Assembly (NCBI GenBank): GCA_022837485.1
Contig: JALHHH010000003.1
Span: forward strand, 26,092-90,091
DNA length: 64,000 nt
From: Bacteroidales bacterium
Lineage (GTDB): Bacteria; Bacteroidota; Bacteroidia; Bacteroidales; Lentimicrobiaceae
Direction of reading: 5' to 3'
Positions 1 to 8,474 of the stretch are shown here, in pieces. A model generated the notes under the pieces. The model was not told where the DNA came from. It ran no database searches and saw only the letters and a program-made list of their open reading frames with translations. Within the stretch, counting starts at the first letter, position 1. Each line of letters starts with the position of its first letter. Position numbers and translations under genes: made by a program.

Positions 1-673
1 ACCTTCCTGTTACCTGGACAGAAACCGTTCCGTATTCAAGCCAGAGGTCATCCACCCAGAGTTTGCTTCCGGTTGTCATAAATCCGGTAAGCAGATTGGA
101 GGAAACAAACATAATGTTCATCGTATCTGCTTCAGCCTGAATTAAATATTCAACAGGAACCGAAAATTCCGTCCAGGTAGGCGTTGCTCCCCCAATGGTA
201 CGGTAAGAGTATGCAAGCGTATCGCGGCTTGTTCCGTTCCATCGTGAAAGACCGATTCCAATTACGCATGAATCGCCCAAACCCGGCTGATAACGGTAGA
301 AGCCCCTGAGCATAACGGGAGCTCCGCTAACGGGAACACCTCCTTCAACCGAGCCGGTCATATTCAGGATATCGAGTACGATTTCACCAAGAGAAAGCAC
401 ACCCGGCATGGTAACCGGGCCAACCAGAAAAACATTCTGTGTAATGGTTTCCAGCTTTGCACAGCTTGTACCTCCGTGCGGATTTGTCATTTCGCGGGTA
501 ACCGGGGTAAATGTAGTGCCAAGGATGGACTGATTGATGGTGTTCCATCCAACAGGCTCTCCCCCGCTCCAGTCCTCAAAACCGGGATTGGGAATTTCAT
601 CCTGTGCATTCAGCAAAAGCGGAAATAAAATAGTCGCCAAAACTGTGTTCGGTATTTTAAAGGATATTTTCAT
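1..673 (-). CDS. Secreted protein, N-terminal 224 residues only (3' end off window)
   Basis: The reading frame opens with ATG at 673 and stays open to the window edge, so the C-terminus is missing. The first 24 residues form a signal peptide ending LLLNAQ. The mature protein begins with the motif NPGFEDWSGGEPVGWN and later has SKLWVDDLWLEYG. This architecture is seen in Bacteroidota secreted proteins with a carbohydrate-binding-like or PCMD-type beta-sandwich, often followed by a T9SS sorting domain. Function is not certain. A perfect -7 promoter element lies about 26 bp upstream, so this gene probably starts its own transcript. The T9SS tail is an expectation, not something visible here. Confidence 0.75.
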   Translation of the reverse strand, partial: MKISFKIPNTVLATILFPLLLNAQDEIPNPGFEDWSGGEPVGWNTINQSILGTTFTPVTREMTNPHGGTSCAKLETITQNVFLVGPVTMPGVLSLGEIVLDILNMTGSVEGGVPVSGAPVMLRGFYRYQPGLGDSCVIGIGLSRWNGTSRDTLAYSYRTIGGATPTWTEFSVPVEYLIQAEADTMNIMFVSSNLLTGFMTTGSKLWVDDLWLEYGTVSVQVTGR

Positions 674-698
674 GCGCCGCCATTTATGGTTAGAGTTA

Positions 699-706
699 CA
701 AAGGTA
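699..706 (-). promoter_or_regulatory. Bacteroidota -7 promoter element for the 1-673 gene
   Basis: On the minus strand this reads TACCTTTG, an exact match to TAnnTTTG, the -7 element of the Bacteroidota primary sigma factor. It would place the transcript start near 692, giving a leader of about 20 nt. No clear TTG -33 element was found. Confidence 0.55.
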
Positions 707-884
707 CGTATGATTAATCCGGAAACGGCACGGCAGGAAAGCACATCCTAAACTTTTTTCCTTTTTTCCCCATCGCCGGATATTTGACGCCCCTGCCCGG
801 GGCTCAGGGTAAATGGGAGCGGGCAATGCGGGCATAAAAAACTCCCGGCGGCTCTTTGTTTCGCCAGCAATTCCTTCGTGATAC

Positions 885-950
885 CTCTATGGTTGCTCTA
901 TGATTTCTCTATGAATCCTCTATGAATCCTCTATGATTTGTCTATATCCG
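885..950. repeat. Six-unit 11-bp tandem repeat, consensus CTCTATGAWTY
   Basis: Six units in exact 11-bp register start at 885, 896, 907, 918, 929 and 940. They read CTCTATGGTTG, CTCTATGATTT, CTCTATGAATC (twice), CTCTATGATTT and GTCTATATCCG. Two inverted copies of the core, TATAGAG at 984-990 and CATAGAG at 1007-1013, lie downstream and are 23 bp apart. The array sits in the 457-bp gap between the 1-673 gene and rnpB, where no gene is seen. A spacing close to one helical turn would put every copy on the same face of the DNA. That fits a protein-binding array or slippage-generated minisatellite, but the function is unknown. Confidence 0.8.
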
Positions 951-1130
951 GATACAGCCTGATTAGACAGGAGTAAGACAAACTATAGAGAAATACAAAC
1001 GGAATCATAGAGAAAGGCCGGTAAATTGAATCTGAAATTCACGCAAAACGAGGGACTGTACGGTTAATTTGCCGCAGGCAATAGGAGTGTAAAACGCGAA
1101 GAGGCTGCCTCTGATGAGACAACCTCTCCG

Positions 1131-1540
1131 AAAAACGGTGCCGTACAACGCTGTAAGCGGGGTTCTGTGTCCCGCCGAAGCGGGATTCCTGTCATTTATC
1201 TCGACCTGAAGTCTCCTTCAGGCTCTAACGGCCTACCCCCCGGAAAGAGGCGGGCAGCCTCCTGATGTACCAGAGGTACAACAATCCGGTATATTTGGCC
1301 TTTCAACCCATAAGGTTTACCCGCGCAGACTGTCACCAGTCTGAGCCGTGGGCTCTTACCCCACATTTTCACCCTTATCCCGCCTTGGCGGGACGGTTAT
1401 TTTCTGTGGCACTTGCTGTTTCCGCCGGCTGCGGAACCTTCCCGTTAGGAAGTATGGCGCCCTTTGTTGCCCCGACTTTCCTCCCGAACCTGAGTTCGGG
1501 CGACAGAACACGTTGCTTTTACCGTTTCTTAGACCTAAGT
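1131..1540 (-). ncRNA. rnpB: RNase P RNA (bacterial class A)
   Basis: This is the catalytic RNA of RNase P, which removes 5' leaders from pre-tRNAs. Read on the minus strand, it carries the class landmarks: GAGGAAAGTCGGGGCAACA near the 5' end, a CCACAGAAA block, a GGTAAACC segment, AGATAAATGACAG, and the closing ACAGAACCCCGCTTACAG. The ends pair to form P1: ACGGT and CAACG on the 5' side match CGTTG and ACCGT on the 3' side (1135-1139). The 3' end was placed just outside P1, and the 5' end from the promoter. Short open frames on both strands across 1265-1760 are artefacts of this RNA. Confidence 0.93.
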
Positions 1541-1545
1541 TGATG

Positions 1546-1573
1546 CAAAGATACAAAAAATATTGGTATCCAA
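1546..1573 (-). promoter_or_regulatory. rnpB promoter (-33 TTG and -7 TATCTTTG)
   Basis: The minus strand has TTG at 1571-1573, a 17-bp spacer and TATCTTTG at 1546-1553, an exact TAnnTTTG match. Transcription would start around 1540, which fits the predicted 5' end of the RNase P RNA. Confidence 0.7.
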
Positions 1574-1756
1574 TGGGGTACGAACCCAATTCGGGATTTG
1601 AGCATGTTACGCGGGGCATCGTTGCTACCACCCGGATATTAAGGCGTAGAACAGATTCAACAAACTGCAGACACGTAAGAATAAGAGGAACATCGCATTG
1701 CAAAGCATGGCGGTTCATACCGGTATAACAACCGGCAGACGGGCAATCCGTTAGGT

Positions 1757-2881
1757 TCAATGTGACCGGTGGATGATGATATCAACGGCTCCGTTGCCGT
1801 ATTTGGCGAAGGAAGCCGTACGAAACTCCACATCCTCATACTCTTCAACGGTTTTAACGATGGCCGATTTCAGCGTTCCGTTGCCGATGCCGTGAATAAA
1901 AGTCACTTTGCGGTAATTGTTGGTAATAGCATTATCAAGCATACGGCGGAAATGATCGAGCTGATACTTCAGGATCTCGGTGTTCGACATTTCAGAGTAG
2001 TTGTCGCGCAAAGCAGAAATATGCAGGTCGACTTCAGCCTCTCCGTGGGTTGTACGGTAACTGTCGATGTAAGCCGGAGGAGCTGCGGCGGTTATCTTCT
2101 GGCGGGCAGCCGGATCGGGTACTGCCGATACCAGAGCTTCGGTTCCGGGGATAATGATCTGCCCGGCCGTATCGCCCAGATTCAGCACCACGGCACTGAG
2201 ACCGGCAAGCGGGAATTCGCGGTAACTGCTCTCTTTATAAAAACGCACGGGTTTTACCTTAAAGGCTGCATGAAGCGGACTGAGTACCGGCAGAGTTTCC
2301 TGACTGTGAAAGAGAACCTGAACGATGCCGTCGGACCAGCCGTCGAGATCTTCACGGGTGATGGTTTCTATCAGAATTTTGGACCAGGGCGGGATCACTT
2401 CATAGTTAACGCCGGCAAAATCCTGTCCTTTATCGCGCAGCAGGAACGAAAAAATAGCATCGTATGGTGAGTTATTCACCAGATAAATATCCAGATTACC
2501 CGTCATCAGCCATTTCTGGTCGTGGGGAGCATAAATAAGGTAAATGCCTTCTGTGGTTCCGGCTCCCGACTGCCGGTAGAGCGAAGTGATGCTGTTGTCG
2601 TAATCTTCCTCTTCTGCCCTGGCCTGAGGTGCCGTTGCAGGCACAACAGCAGGTTCCTGTGTGGGTGCAGCACTTAGGGGAAAATCTACCCTGACCTCAC
2701 GATCGAAAAAACGTCCGGCCATACCGCCTGGTTCTATTTTTATGAGATCGGCTGCAAGAACGGGAATTTCAAATCCTTCCTCGATAGCAACATTAACCAT
2801 ATTATTTCCAAGGACACGGGTAACTATCCCTTCGCCTTTTTCGTTAAGGAAACGAACCTTGTCTCCGGCTTTTAATTCCAT
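1757..2881 (-). CDS. DUF2027 and Smr domain protein
   Basis: This 374-aa cytoplasmic protein starts MELKAGDKVRFLNEKGEG, a small SH3-like beta-barrel entry. The following DUF2027 region (roughly residues 100-250) includes YLVNNSPYDAIFSFL. The C-terminus (about 290-374) is an Smr domain with EVDLHISAL and FIHGIGNGTLKSAI, the DLH and HGxGxG motifs of Smr nucleases related to the MutS2 tail. In Bacteroidota this architecture is common as a stand-alone protein. A nucleic-acid role is likely from the Smr motifs, but its substrate is unknown. No MutS core is present, so it is not MutS2. Confidence 0.88.
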   Translation of the reverse strand: MELKAGDKVRFLNEKGEGIVTRVLGNNMVNVAIEEGFEIPVLAADLIKIEPGGMAGRFFDREVRVDFPLSAAPTQEPAVVPATAPQARAEEEDYDNSITSLYRQSGAGTTEGIYLIYAPHDQKWLMTGNLDIYLVNNSPYDAIFSFLLRDKGQDFAGVNYEVIPPWSKILIETITREDLDGWSDGIVQVLFHSQETLPVLSPLHAAFKVKPVRFYKESSYREFPLAGLSAVVLNLGDTAGQIIIPGTEALVSAVPDPAARQKITAAAPPAYIDSYRTTHGEAEVDLHISALRDNYSEMSNTEILKYQLDHFRRMLDNAITNNYRKVTFIHGIGNGTLKSAIVKTVEEYEDVEFRTASFAKYGNGAVDIIIHRSH

Positions 2882-2972
2882 CTAAACAACAATTAAGAGT
2901 GTAATACCCGGGGGGTATATAAGTACATCCGGTCGGCTCATCCCGAAGCTTACCGGCCAAAGGATTAAAAGG

Positions 2973-2980
2973 CAAAATTA
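2973..2980 (-). promoter_or_regulatory. -7 promoter element for the DUF2027-Smr gene
   Basis: The minus strand reads TAATTTTG, an exact TAnnTTTG match 92 bp upstream of the ATG. The implied leader is about 85 nt. Confidence 0.5.
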
Positions 2981-3071
2981 AGCATTTACAGGCAAATGCG
3001 CCCGTATTAAATTCAGTGTCGGACCACTGTAACAAAAGAATTATGTATTTTAGCATCTCAAGTCAGCGGCT

Positions 3072-4277
3072 ATGAGGATACGCAAACGTTTTCCGGTATT
3101 GATTTTTTTGTTTCTGTCCATATCGGCGGGACTGCTTTTTTCATGCCAGGGGGGAGACGACGATCCGGAAGAGCACAAGCCGGTTCCTTACGATCTGCAC
3201 ATCCCGCGCTATTTCCCTACCAAACTGAACCTACCGGAAGAAAATCCTCTTACGGTTGAAGGCGTTGAGCTTGGACGCTACCTGTTTTACGACGGACGTT
3301 TGTCGGGACGCACCCAATTCGATTCGCTGATGAGCTGCGGAAGCTGCCACATACAATCAAGGAATTTCGAGCCAGGCAACGACCATCCGGTATTTACAGG
3401 CGGACATACGTTCGGGCTGAGCGGTACATACACTCCGCATTATCCTCTGCCATTGGTAAACCTGATATGGAATCAGAACGGCTACCTTTGGAACGGATCC
3501 ATACATCCGTCGAATCCAAACCCGGGGATGCGAAGGCTCGAGGATCTGGTGTGGATGGGGGTGACCGCGCCCCACGAGATGAACGGTGACACCAACCGTA
3601 CAAAGGCTTTGATACAGCAGATTCCGGGTTATCCCGAATTGTATAAGAGAGCGTTCGGTTCCTCTTCTGTAAGCATGGAAAATACAGCACGTGCCATAGC
3701 ACAGTTTGTTCGGACGCTGATATCCGCCAATTCAAAATTTGACCGCTACATGCGCGGTGAGGTACAGCTTACTCAGCAGGAAATCAACGGGTTTATACTT
3801 TTTACCACCGAAGAGGGTGCCGATTGCTTTCATTGTCACGGCAGCAGCGGCAATCCGCTGTTTACAACCAACCTGTTTTACAACAACGGGAAAGACACGG
3901 AATTTAACGATCCGCGCGACCGCTTTTCCATATCGGGCTTTGAAAATGACAGGGGTGCATACAAGGCCACGACGCTAAGAAATATTGCCGTTACTGGTCC
4001 TTTCATGCACGATGGGCGGTTTGAAACGCTCGATGAGGTGATTGATTTTTATTCGCATCATGTGCAGATGTCGCCCTGGGTAAATCCGCTGATGCACCAT
4101 GTTGCCAACGGAGGGGTACAGCTTACCCCGGTTGAGAAGGCCGAACTAAAGGCATTTATTCTTACGCTGCAGGACGATGAATTCCTCACCGACCCAAGAT
4201 TCGGGCCCCCGGCCGTGTTCCCCGACGGCTCTACCTATGAACAGGTAGCCGGAAGATTCCTTCACGGTAACCGGTAA
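3072..4277 (+). CDS. Di-haem cytochrome c peroxidase/MauG-family lipoprotein
   Basis: This 401-aa protein has a lipoprotein signal ending LLFSC (Cys near residue 25), so it should be anchored in the cell envelope. It carries two c-type haem sites: CGSCH (about residue 94) and CFHCH (about residue 256). The C-terminal GPFMHDGRFETLDEVIDFY matches the conserved region of bacterial di-haem peroxidases. The family reduces periplasmic hydrogen peroxide with electrons from c-type cytochromes or oxidises protein partners as MauG does; which of these applies cannot be read here. The gene stands alone, divergent from the DUF2027-Smr gene. A near-consensus TATTTTAG at 3046-3053 may be its -7 element. 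Confidence 0.9.
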   Translation: MRIRKRFPVLIFLFLSISAGLLFSCQGGDDDPEEHKPVPYDLHIPRYFPTKLNLPEENPLTVEGVELGRYLFYDGRLSGRTQFDSLMSCGSCHIQSRNFEPGNDHPVFTGGHTFGLSGTYTPHYPLPLVNLIWNQNGYLWNGSIHPSNPNPGMRRLEDLVWMGVTAPHEMNGDTNRTKALIQQIPGYPELYKRAFGSSSVSMENTARAIAQFVRTLISANSKFDRYMRGEVQLTQQEINGFILFTTEEGADCFHCHGSSGNPLFTTNLFYNNGKDTEFNDPRDRFSISGFENDRGAYKATTLRNIAVTGPFMHDGRFETLDEVIDFYSHHVQMSPWVNPLMHHVANGGVQLTPVEKAELKAFILTLQDDEFLTDPRFGPPAVFPDGSTYEQVAGRFLHGNR

Positions 4278-4336
4278 TTCCCCAAGCTATAACTGCAGTG
4301 GAGTTGCAGATTTTTAACGGCAAGGTAATATGCAAC

Positions 4337-4378
4337 GCCCGCCTTCAGCATTCCGGAATCCGGATGTTCCAGGCGGGC
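4337..4378. terminator. Hairpin between convergent genes, probable terminator
   Basis: GCCCGCCT at 4337-4344 pairs with AGGCGGGC at 4371-4378, in the gap between the peroxidase (+) and the coiled-coil gene (-). The T tracts are weak on both sides, so termination is plausible but not certain. Confidence 0.5.
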
Positions 4379-4414
4379 ATTAATGCCTTTTCGGGATGAT
4401 GAAATTGCTGATTC

Positions 4415-5608
4415 TTAACGTTTTCCGATCATTGTGAGCAGCTCGAGGTCGAACGTAAGACCGAAATAGGGCTTGATTTTCCATTCACGTGTAGTGGGTA
4501 TGGCGATACCGGCATCGAGCTTATCGCCAACGTTAAAGCCCTCTTTCAGCGCTTCATACTCGCGGATGTTTGCCCCCAGATTAACGTGCAGTACATCGAA
4601 CAGCTTGAAGTTAGGACCCAGATAAAAGTTCTTGAACAGGTTATTACCACCGAAGCCGAGGAAGAAGCCCGCGTCGTACGTCAGGTTTGCATTGGGTTTC
4701 GACAGGTCTTTGATCATGAAACTGGCACCGGTTACGTAATCGAATTCCACGTCGCTGGTATTTTTGTTGGTGATGACATACACGCCGGGGTTGTTAGCAT
4801 CTTTGGGAGCAAGGGCAAAGTCGGGCGTACGGTACCCTTTGATGGCGAAACCCTGAACTACGCGTGTTTTCTTCTTTTTGTTGGTCACCGTAGAATACCG
4901 GTTTTCGCAATCTTTCAGTTTCAGTTCGGTATATTTAAGTTGTTCACCTGCACGAACCAGATTTTTCTCGGTTTCGGTGAGGGTGGTACGAAGGGTATCG
5001 ATGCGTCGGTCGGCGGCGGCTTTGTCGGCAATTATTTTCTGAATTTCCTTATTCCTGCTGTCGATATCGCGGTTTTTCTCATCTATACTCAATTGCAGAA
5101 GACCGATTTCCCGGTCTTTTCCTTCCAGGCGGGTATCGCGGGCTGAAATAAGACCTTCCAGCTTCACCTTATCCACGAGGCTGGTGTTTACGGCTTCCTT
5201 GTATATCTGCTCTTTTTCGGTGAAAAGCATTTCTTTTTCCCTCTGAAGCCTTAACTGCTCTTCCAGGTAAAGATTTTTAGCATGGAGCTCCGCTCCGAGT
5301 TCAACTATTTTGCGATTCAGAGATTCGTTGAATGCCTCCAGTTCCGTTTCGCGTTCACGCAGGTTTTCCAATTCCGCTGATAAGCGGGCAAGGTGACGCA
5401 TGCTTGTGTCGAGCAAATGCTGAATCCGGGTCTTCTCCGAGCGTTCCTCTTCAAGCATAAACCTTATGGTAGCCAGTGAATCGGAGAGCTGCACTACCTC
5501 AGGGCTTGCCAATGCAGGCTGAAGGGTATCCTGGGCATGCAGACGTGATTGCATGCAGAAGACAGACAGCAGACAAAAAATCAAAAAGTGGTTAATAATG
5601 CGGGTCAT
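4415..5608 (-). CDS. Exported coiled-coil protein with C-terminal beta domain
   Basis: I do not recognise a named family. The protein has an N-terminal signal peptide (ending LHAQ) and then a long heptad-rich coiled coil over about residues 40-240, with many LEE/REK/EIQ segments. A C-terminal region of about 150 residues, from FAIKGYRTPDFALAPK onward, reads as alternating beta strands (for example TYDAGFFLGFGGNNLF and WKIKPYFGLTFDLELL). That part resembles an outer-membrane barrel fragment or a beta sandwich. I chose ATG at 5608; an in-frame GTG at 5617 would add three residues. It could be an envelope structural protein. The prolyl oligopeptidase gene lies upstream on the same strand, but a gap of about 100 bp makes cotranscription uncertain. 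Confidence 0.75.
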   Translation of the reverse strand: MTRIINHFLIFCLLSVFCMQSRLHAQDTLQPALASPEVVQLSDSLATIRFMLEEERSEKTRIQHLLDTSMRHLARLSAELENLRERETELEAFNESLNRKIVELGAELHAKNLYLEEQLRLQREKEMLFTEKEQIYKEAVNTSLVDKVKLEGLISARDTRLEGKDREIGLLQLSIDEKNRDIDSRNKEIQKIIADKAAADRRIDTLRTTLTETEKNLVRAGEQLKYTELKLKDCENRYSTVTNKKKKTRVVQGFAIKGYRTPDFALAPKDANNPGVYVITNKNTSDVEFDYVTGASFMIKDLSKPNANLTYDAGFFLGFGGNNLFKNFYLGPNFKLFDVLHVNLGANIREYEALKEGFNVGDKLDAGIAIPTTREWKIKPYFGLTFDLELLTMIGKR

Positions 5609-5639
5609 CCGGGGCACTGATTTAGTTTAAATTTTACCC

Positions 5640-5698
5640 GTCAGCCCCGGCATACGTCGCAGGATTCCTGCTGATATGAACGGGGCAGGCGGGCTGAC
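5640..5698 (-). terminator. Possible terminator after the prolyl oligopeptidase gene
   Basis: GTCAGCCC at 5640-5647 pairs with GGGCTGAC at 5691-5698, just past the stop at 5713. The loop is long and contains a small GCAGGATTCCTGC hairpin. There is no strong T run, so the call is tentative. Confidence 0.35.
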
Positions 5699-5712
5699 TT
5701 CGTTTCTGGCAA

Positions 5713-7827
5713 TTACTTAAACGAAGGATTCATTCCCAAATTGTACATCGTAAAGGCCCAGATATCCGTGGCCTCTTCGATCATCTTTGAAACGGGCTTG
5801 CCAGCACCGTGACCGGCTTTGGTTTCGATCCGGATCAGGGCGGGATTGTTGCACGACTGGTGTTTCTGCAGGGTAGCGGCAAACTTGAACGAGTGGGCCG
5901 GTACTACGCGGTCGTCGTGGTCGGCAGTGGTAACCAGGGTAGCGGGGTAGCAGGTACCGGGCTTCAGGTTGTGCAGGGGTGAGTAGCCCAGCAGATAATG
6001 AAACTGCGTAGAATCCTCGCTCGAGCCGTAATCGTCGGTCCATGCCCATCCAATGGTAAACTTATGGAACCGGAGCATATCCATTACACCTACGGCAGGC
6101 AGGGCAACGGCAAACAGATCGGGACGCTGGGTCATGCAGGCTCCCACCAGGAGTCCGCCATTTGAGCCTCCGGCGATGGCAATCTTTTCCGGATTGGTAT
6201 AATTCTTCTCCACCAGGTATTCGGCAGCAGCGATGAAATCGTCGAAAACGTTCTGCTTCAACAGTTTTGTTCCGGCTCTGTGCCAGTCTTCACCGTATTC
6301 GCCGCCTCCGCGGATGTTTGCAATGGCGATAACACCGCCCTGCTCAAGGAAAACCAGACGGCTGACACTGAACGAAGGGGTAATGCTTACATTGAAACCG
6401 CCATAACCATAAAGGTAAACGGGATTATTACCGTCGGGTACCATGCCGTTTTTGTGAACGAGGAACATGGGTACCTGCGTACTGTCCTTGCTGGTATAAA
6501 ACACCTGCTCAACTTCAAACTGCGTTGCATCGAAGTTGATGCCGGCAGGATAAAGAACTTCCGATTCGTTTTTCAGGATGTCGTAAGTATACACCGTTGA
6601 GGGGAACGTAAACGAGGTGAAACCGAAGAATGCCTGAGATTCGTCGCGGTTGCCGTTGAAACCGTTAAGCGTACCTATACCCGGGAGGTCGAGTTCGTGC
6701 AGCAGGGTGCCGTCGGGATTATGAACGAATGCCTTGCTGGCTGCATGCTGAATGTACTGGGCGATAATTTTCCCGCCGGCGAATTCCGCGCTTTCGAGTA
6801 CTTCCTCCTTTTCAGGGATGATGGTTTTCCAGGCCGAGGGGGCAGGATTCTTAAGGTCGACGCCTACCAGACGATAACGCGGGGCTCCGTCGTTGGTGCG
6901 AATCATAAAGGTAGTACCCTCGTTACTGACGACGTAATAATCGTACCGGAATCCTTCGGCAATTTTCACAAATGCAGAGGCCGGTTTCGAAAGATCTTTG
7001 ATATAAAGCGTATTTCCGCTTGTACTTTCTGTTTCCTGAAGTACCAGAAACTGCTCATCCTCCGTGGCATAAGCACCTACGTTGCGAAGAGGGTGGCCGG
7101 GGTTCTCATAAACCAGCACGTCCTTGTCCTGAGGATCGCCGATTTTGTGGTAGTACACCTTATGGTACTCATTTTTTGAAGAAAGCTCTCCACCTCTGGG
7201 TTTGTCGTAGCGGCTGTAGTAGAATCCTTCGCCTTTCCATGAAATTCCCGAGAACTTAACCCATTCCAGTTTATCGCTGAGCTGTTCTCCGGTCGCGGTT
7301 TCCTTCACGTAAATTTCGTTCCAGTCCGAGCCAGCTTTAGAAATCGCAAAGGCAAAATACTTTCCGTCTTTGGATACGGAGTAGGTTCCCAGTGAAGTGG
7401 TTCCGTCGTCGGAAAGCTTGTTAGGATCCAGAAATACCCTTGGTTCACCGGTAAGGGAGTCCTGGATATAAAGAATACTCTGATTCTGGATTCCGTCGTT
7501 TTTAAAGAAGAAATAATAGTTGCCTTTATGGAAGGGAACGCCGTAACGGGGATAGTTCCACAGCTCCGTAAGCCTTTCCCGTATCTGTTCACGATATGGA
7601 ATCTTTGCCAGATAAGCATTGGTAACCTCATTCTGGGCTGTAACCCAGGCTTCCGTTTCTGCAGAAGTATCGTTTTCGAGCCAACGGTAAGGATCCGGAA
7701 CTTCGGTTCCGAAATAAGTATCCACCGTATCGGTCATCCTTGTTTCAGGATAACGAATCGTTTCATTGTTCACACAACCTGTCATCATCAGTAATGCCGG
7801 AATTAAGGTCAATAAAATCTTTTTCAT
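5713..7827 (-). CDS. Prolyl oligopeptidase (S9A) lipoprotein
   Basis: This 704-aa serine peptidase cleaves after proline in short peptides. The N-terminus has a lipobox (LMMTGC), so it is probably an envelope lipoprotein rather than cytosolic. Residues about 25-430 form the seven-bladed propeller, starting at RYPETRMTDTVDTYFG and DPYRWLENDTS. The hydrolase domain carries the triad Ser555 (GGSNGG), Asp639 (ADHDDRVVP) and His673 (AGHGAGKP). Length and motif spacing match the family. Subfamily S9A is supported by DPYRWLE and HDDRV; specificity for proline is inferred from the family. A perfect -7 element lies about 50 bp upstream of the start. Confidence 0.95.
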   Translation of the reverse strand: MKKILLTLIPALLMMTGCVNNETIRYPETRMTDTVDTYFGTEVPDPYRWLENDTSAETEAWVTAQNEVTNAYLAKIPYREQIRERLTELWNYPRYGVPFHKGNYYFFFKNDGIQNQSILYIQDSLTGEPRVFLDPNKLSDDGTTSLGTYSVSKDGKYFAFAISKAGSDWNEIYVKETATGEQLSDKLEWVKFSGISWKGEGFYYSRYDKPRGGELSSKNEYHKVYYHKIGDPQDKDVLVYENPGHPLRNVGAYATEDEQFLVLQETESTSGNTLYIKDLSKPASAFVKIAEGFRYDYYVVSNEGTTFMIRTNDGAPRYRLVGVDLKNPAPSAWKTIIPEKEEVLESAEFAGGKIIAQYIQHAASKAFVHNPDGTLLHELDLPGIGTLNGFNGNRDESQAFFGFTSFTFPSTVYTYDILKNESEVLYPAGINFDATQFEVEQVFYTSKDSTQVPMFLVHKNGMVPDGNNPVYLYGYGGFNVSITPSFSVSRLVFLEQGGVIAIANIRGGGEYGEDWHRAGTKLLKQNVFDDFIAAAEYLVEKNYTNPEKIAIAGGSNGGLLVGACMTQRPDLFAVALPAVGVMDMLRFHKFTIGWAWTDDYGSSEDSTQFHYLLGYSPLHNLKPGTCYPATLVTTADHDDRVVPAHSFKFAATLQKHQSCNNPALIRIETKAGHGAGKPVSKMIEEATDIWAFTMYNLGMNPSFK

Positions 7828-7875
7828 GGTCGGTTATTTTTGTTGAATACAAAGCAGTATACCGGAAAATTGCCG

Positions 7876-7883
7876 CAAAATTA
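7876..7883 (-). promoter_or_regulatory. -7 promoter element for the prolyl oligopeptidase gene
   Basis: The minus strand reads TAATTTTG, an exact TAnnTTTG match, implying a leader of about 40 nt. Confidence 0.55.
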
Positions 7884-8122
7884 ACCCAATTTCTCAAATT
7901 ACAGGGAATAACATATTGATTCAGCGCATAAGTCGTAGGTCAGAATTGGATAGCTGGATTGAATTTCGTGTACGGAAGTATTCCGGGATATGCTTTTGCA
8001 ATCCCGGTAAATTTTCAGAATACGGGATGAAATCGTTACGCCGGTAAGGCAGATGTGAAAAAATGGAAGACAAAAATAAACACACTGATGCTTTGCTAAG
8101 GTTATAACATTGCTTTTTCCTG

Positions 8123-8290
8123 TAGAAGGCATACAAATGCAGATAAAAGCCTAACATTTCTTTTCAGAACACATACAAATGGAGGCAGAAGCATTACAAT
8201 TCTTGATAGAACACATACAAACGGAGGTAGAAGCATTACAATTCCTTGCAGAAAGCTTACTAATGCATATAGAAACTATATGAAAGCCGG
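8123..8290. repeat. Eight-unit 21-bp tandem array (higher-order period 42 bp)
   Basis: Eight consecutive 21-bp units start at 8123, 8144, 8165, 8186, 8207, 8228, 8249 and 8270, with a consensus near YAGAARCATWACAAWTNNNKR. Odd and even units differ, giving a 42-bp super-repeat; units 3-4 and 5-6 are the closest pair. A weaker relative lies at 8102-8122. The array occupies the 647-bp gap between the divergent prolyl oligopeptidase and RHS-like genes, where I see no convincing gene. Because 21 is divisible by 3, both strands show long open frames with a heptad look (for example AEALQFLIEHIQTEVEALQF on +). No good start or continuing frame was found. It may be a binding array, a minisatellite or a decayed coiled-coil gene. 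Confidence 0.85.
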
Positions 8291-8425
8291 TTGAAGTCCT
8301 GTAATTACAAAAAGAAACGGGAATTTTGCAGCCTGATACGCAATCGACGGCAAGCCCGGCATAGGCCTCGCATCATTTCGCCTGCGAAAAACGGAGTCCG
8401 GGAAAATAGCTTTCTCCGTTTGACG

Positions 8426-8440
8426 GGTTTTGCGTTTATT
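8426..8440 (+). promoter_or_regulatory. Possible promoter of the RHS-like gene
   Basis: The sequence contains TTTATTTG at about 8436, one mismatch from TAnnTTTG, about 35 bp upstream of the ATG at 8475. The coordinate is approximate and the match imperfect. Confidence 0.3.
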
Positions 8441-8474
8441 TGCAAAATAATCCATCAAACTCAAAACACCTGCC

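Noticed and set aside
1265..1848. Several open frames on both strands across the RNase P RNA and its flank
   Set aside because: They overlap a well-supported structured RNA and its promoter and show no protein motifs.
1757..2881. DUF2027-Smr gene considered as mutS2
   Set aside because: It has the Smr tail but none of the MutS ATPase or clamp domains.
8123..8290. Considered as a CRISPR array
   Set aside because: Units are contiguous with no variable spacers, repeats are degenerate, and no cas genes are nearby.
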